A stretch of DNA of 13,479 bases from Clostridiales bacterium. Lineage in GTDB: Bacteria > Bacillota > Clostridia > Peptostreptococcales > BM714. This document shows positions 13,178 to 13,479 of the stretch, one piece after another. The position numbers and the translations under genes were made by a program. The notes beneath the pieces were generated by a model. The model worked only from the letters and a program-made list of their open reading frames with translations, had not been told where the DNA came from and searched no databases. The stretch spans positions 1 through 13,479 of the forward strand of contig PKTO01000304.1 of the NCBI GenBank assembly GCA_002869095.1, read 5' to 3'. Positions within the stretch are counted from its first letter, which is position 1. Every line of letters starts with the position of its first letter.

Positions 13178-13479
13178 TTAAAAGAGCCCTGCAAGTAAAT
13201 TCGTAATGAATTGTTTCGCGGTGCGACCGGAACGGTCTCCCGAATTCCGTGAAAACTGAAGAGCCTTTGCGTAAAGTTCTTCTTCGGAAATATCAATACT
13301 GTTTCTTTTGGCGTAATTTTTAACGATTTCAAGGTATTCCTTCTGCTTGGGCTCGCAGTAGTGAAGATAAAGCCCGAAACGGTCGGAAAGCGATGTGTTT
13401 TCATTTATGACGTCGCTCAAGTGTATTTGGTCCTCACGCTCGTGCATGCTTTCTTTTATTACATGGCGTCGATTTGATG
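13178..13479 (-). CDS. DUF815-family AAA+ ATPase, C-terminal part (5' end outside window)
   Basis: The frame is open to the window edge, so an apparent ATG start at 13447 is not the real start. Reading in gives SNRRHVIKESMHERED, then LSDRFGLYLHYCEPKQKEYLEIV and a C-terminus with SGRTAKQFITNLL. The SNRRH segment, DRFG and SGRTAxQF are typical of the DUF815 P-loop ATPases common in Firmicutes and other bacteria. The segment covers roughly the sensor and lid part of the ATPase; the Walker motifs lie beyond the edge. Its cellular role is not established. It runs convergent to the malonate cluster, and I see no functional link. Confidence 0.85.
   Translation of the reverse strand, partial: SNRRHVIKESMHEREDQIHLSDVINENTSLSDRFGLYLHYCEPKQKEYLEIVKNYAKRNSIDISEEELYAKALQFSRNSGDRSGRTAKQFITNLLAGLF

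Overview
The window comes from an AT-rich, anaerobic-looking Bacillota genome, most likely a clostridium-type organism. The signs are strong AGGAGG-type ribosome binding sites, a mix of ATG, GTG and TTG starts, CCA-encoding tRNA genes in one dense array, a HutP-family protein, and a sodium-pump type malonate decarboxylase. I cannot name the species.

Positions 1-906 hold ten tandem tRNA genes, all on the + strand: Val (5' end cut by the window edge), Asp, Thr, Tyr, Gly-CCC, Gly-TCC, His, Lys, Cys and Arg. A clean intrinsic terminator at 959-984 ends the array.

Positions 1111-12497 hold a one-direction malonate (mad/mdc) cluster. The order is: promoter, long leader with an internal terminator, OadG-like micro-protein, madB (carboxybiotin decarboxylase Na+ pump), a HutP-family RNA-binding regulator, madA (alpha), a fused acyl-carrier/beta subunit, madD (gamma), madH (ACP-SH:acetate ligase), mdcG (prosthetic-group transferase), madF (69-residue biotin carrier), madL and madM (malonate carrier), mdcB (prosthetic-group precursor synthase) and a TauE/SafE permease. 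Apart from the regulator, the fusion and the moved mdcB, this resembles the Malonomonas rubra mad order as I remember it. Expected cycle: MadLM imports malonate. MdcB and MdcG build the phosphoribosyl-dephospho-CoA arm on the ACP domain, and MadH loads it with acetate at ATP cost. MadA exchanges acetate for malonate. The beta/gamma carboxyltransferase moves the carboxyl to biotin on MadF. MadB decarboxylates carboxybiotin and exports Na+, which conserves energy.

The most striking point is control. No LysR or GntR regulator is present. The cluster instead encodes a HutP homologue with the metal-binding histidines in place, and the operon has a promoter, then a strong terminator, then genes, which is the layout HutP controls in the Bacillus hut operon. 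This suggests antitermination control of malonate use. Other notable points are the ACP-beta fusion, an easily missed 42-43 residue membrane subunit ahead of madB, and hairpins that could tune expression inside the operon.

Positions 12498-13177 hold no convincing gene: three short ORFs that look like remnants, one terminator and one perfect inverted repeat. At 13178-13479 the C-terminal part of a DUF815-type AAA+ ATPase runs on the - strand and leaves the window.
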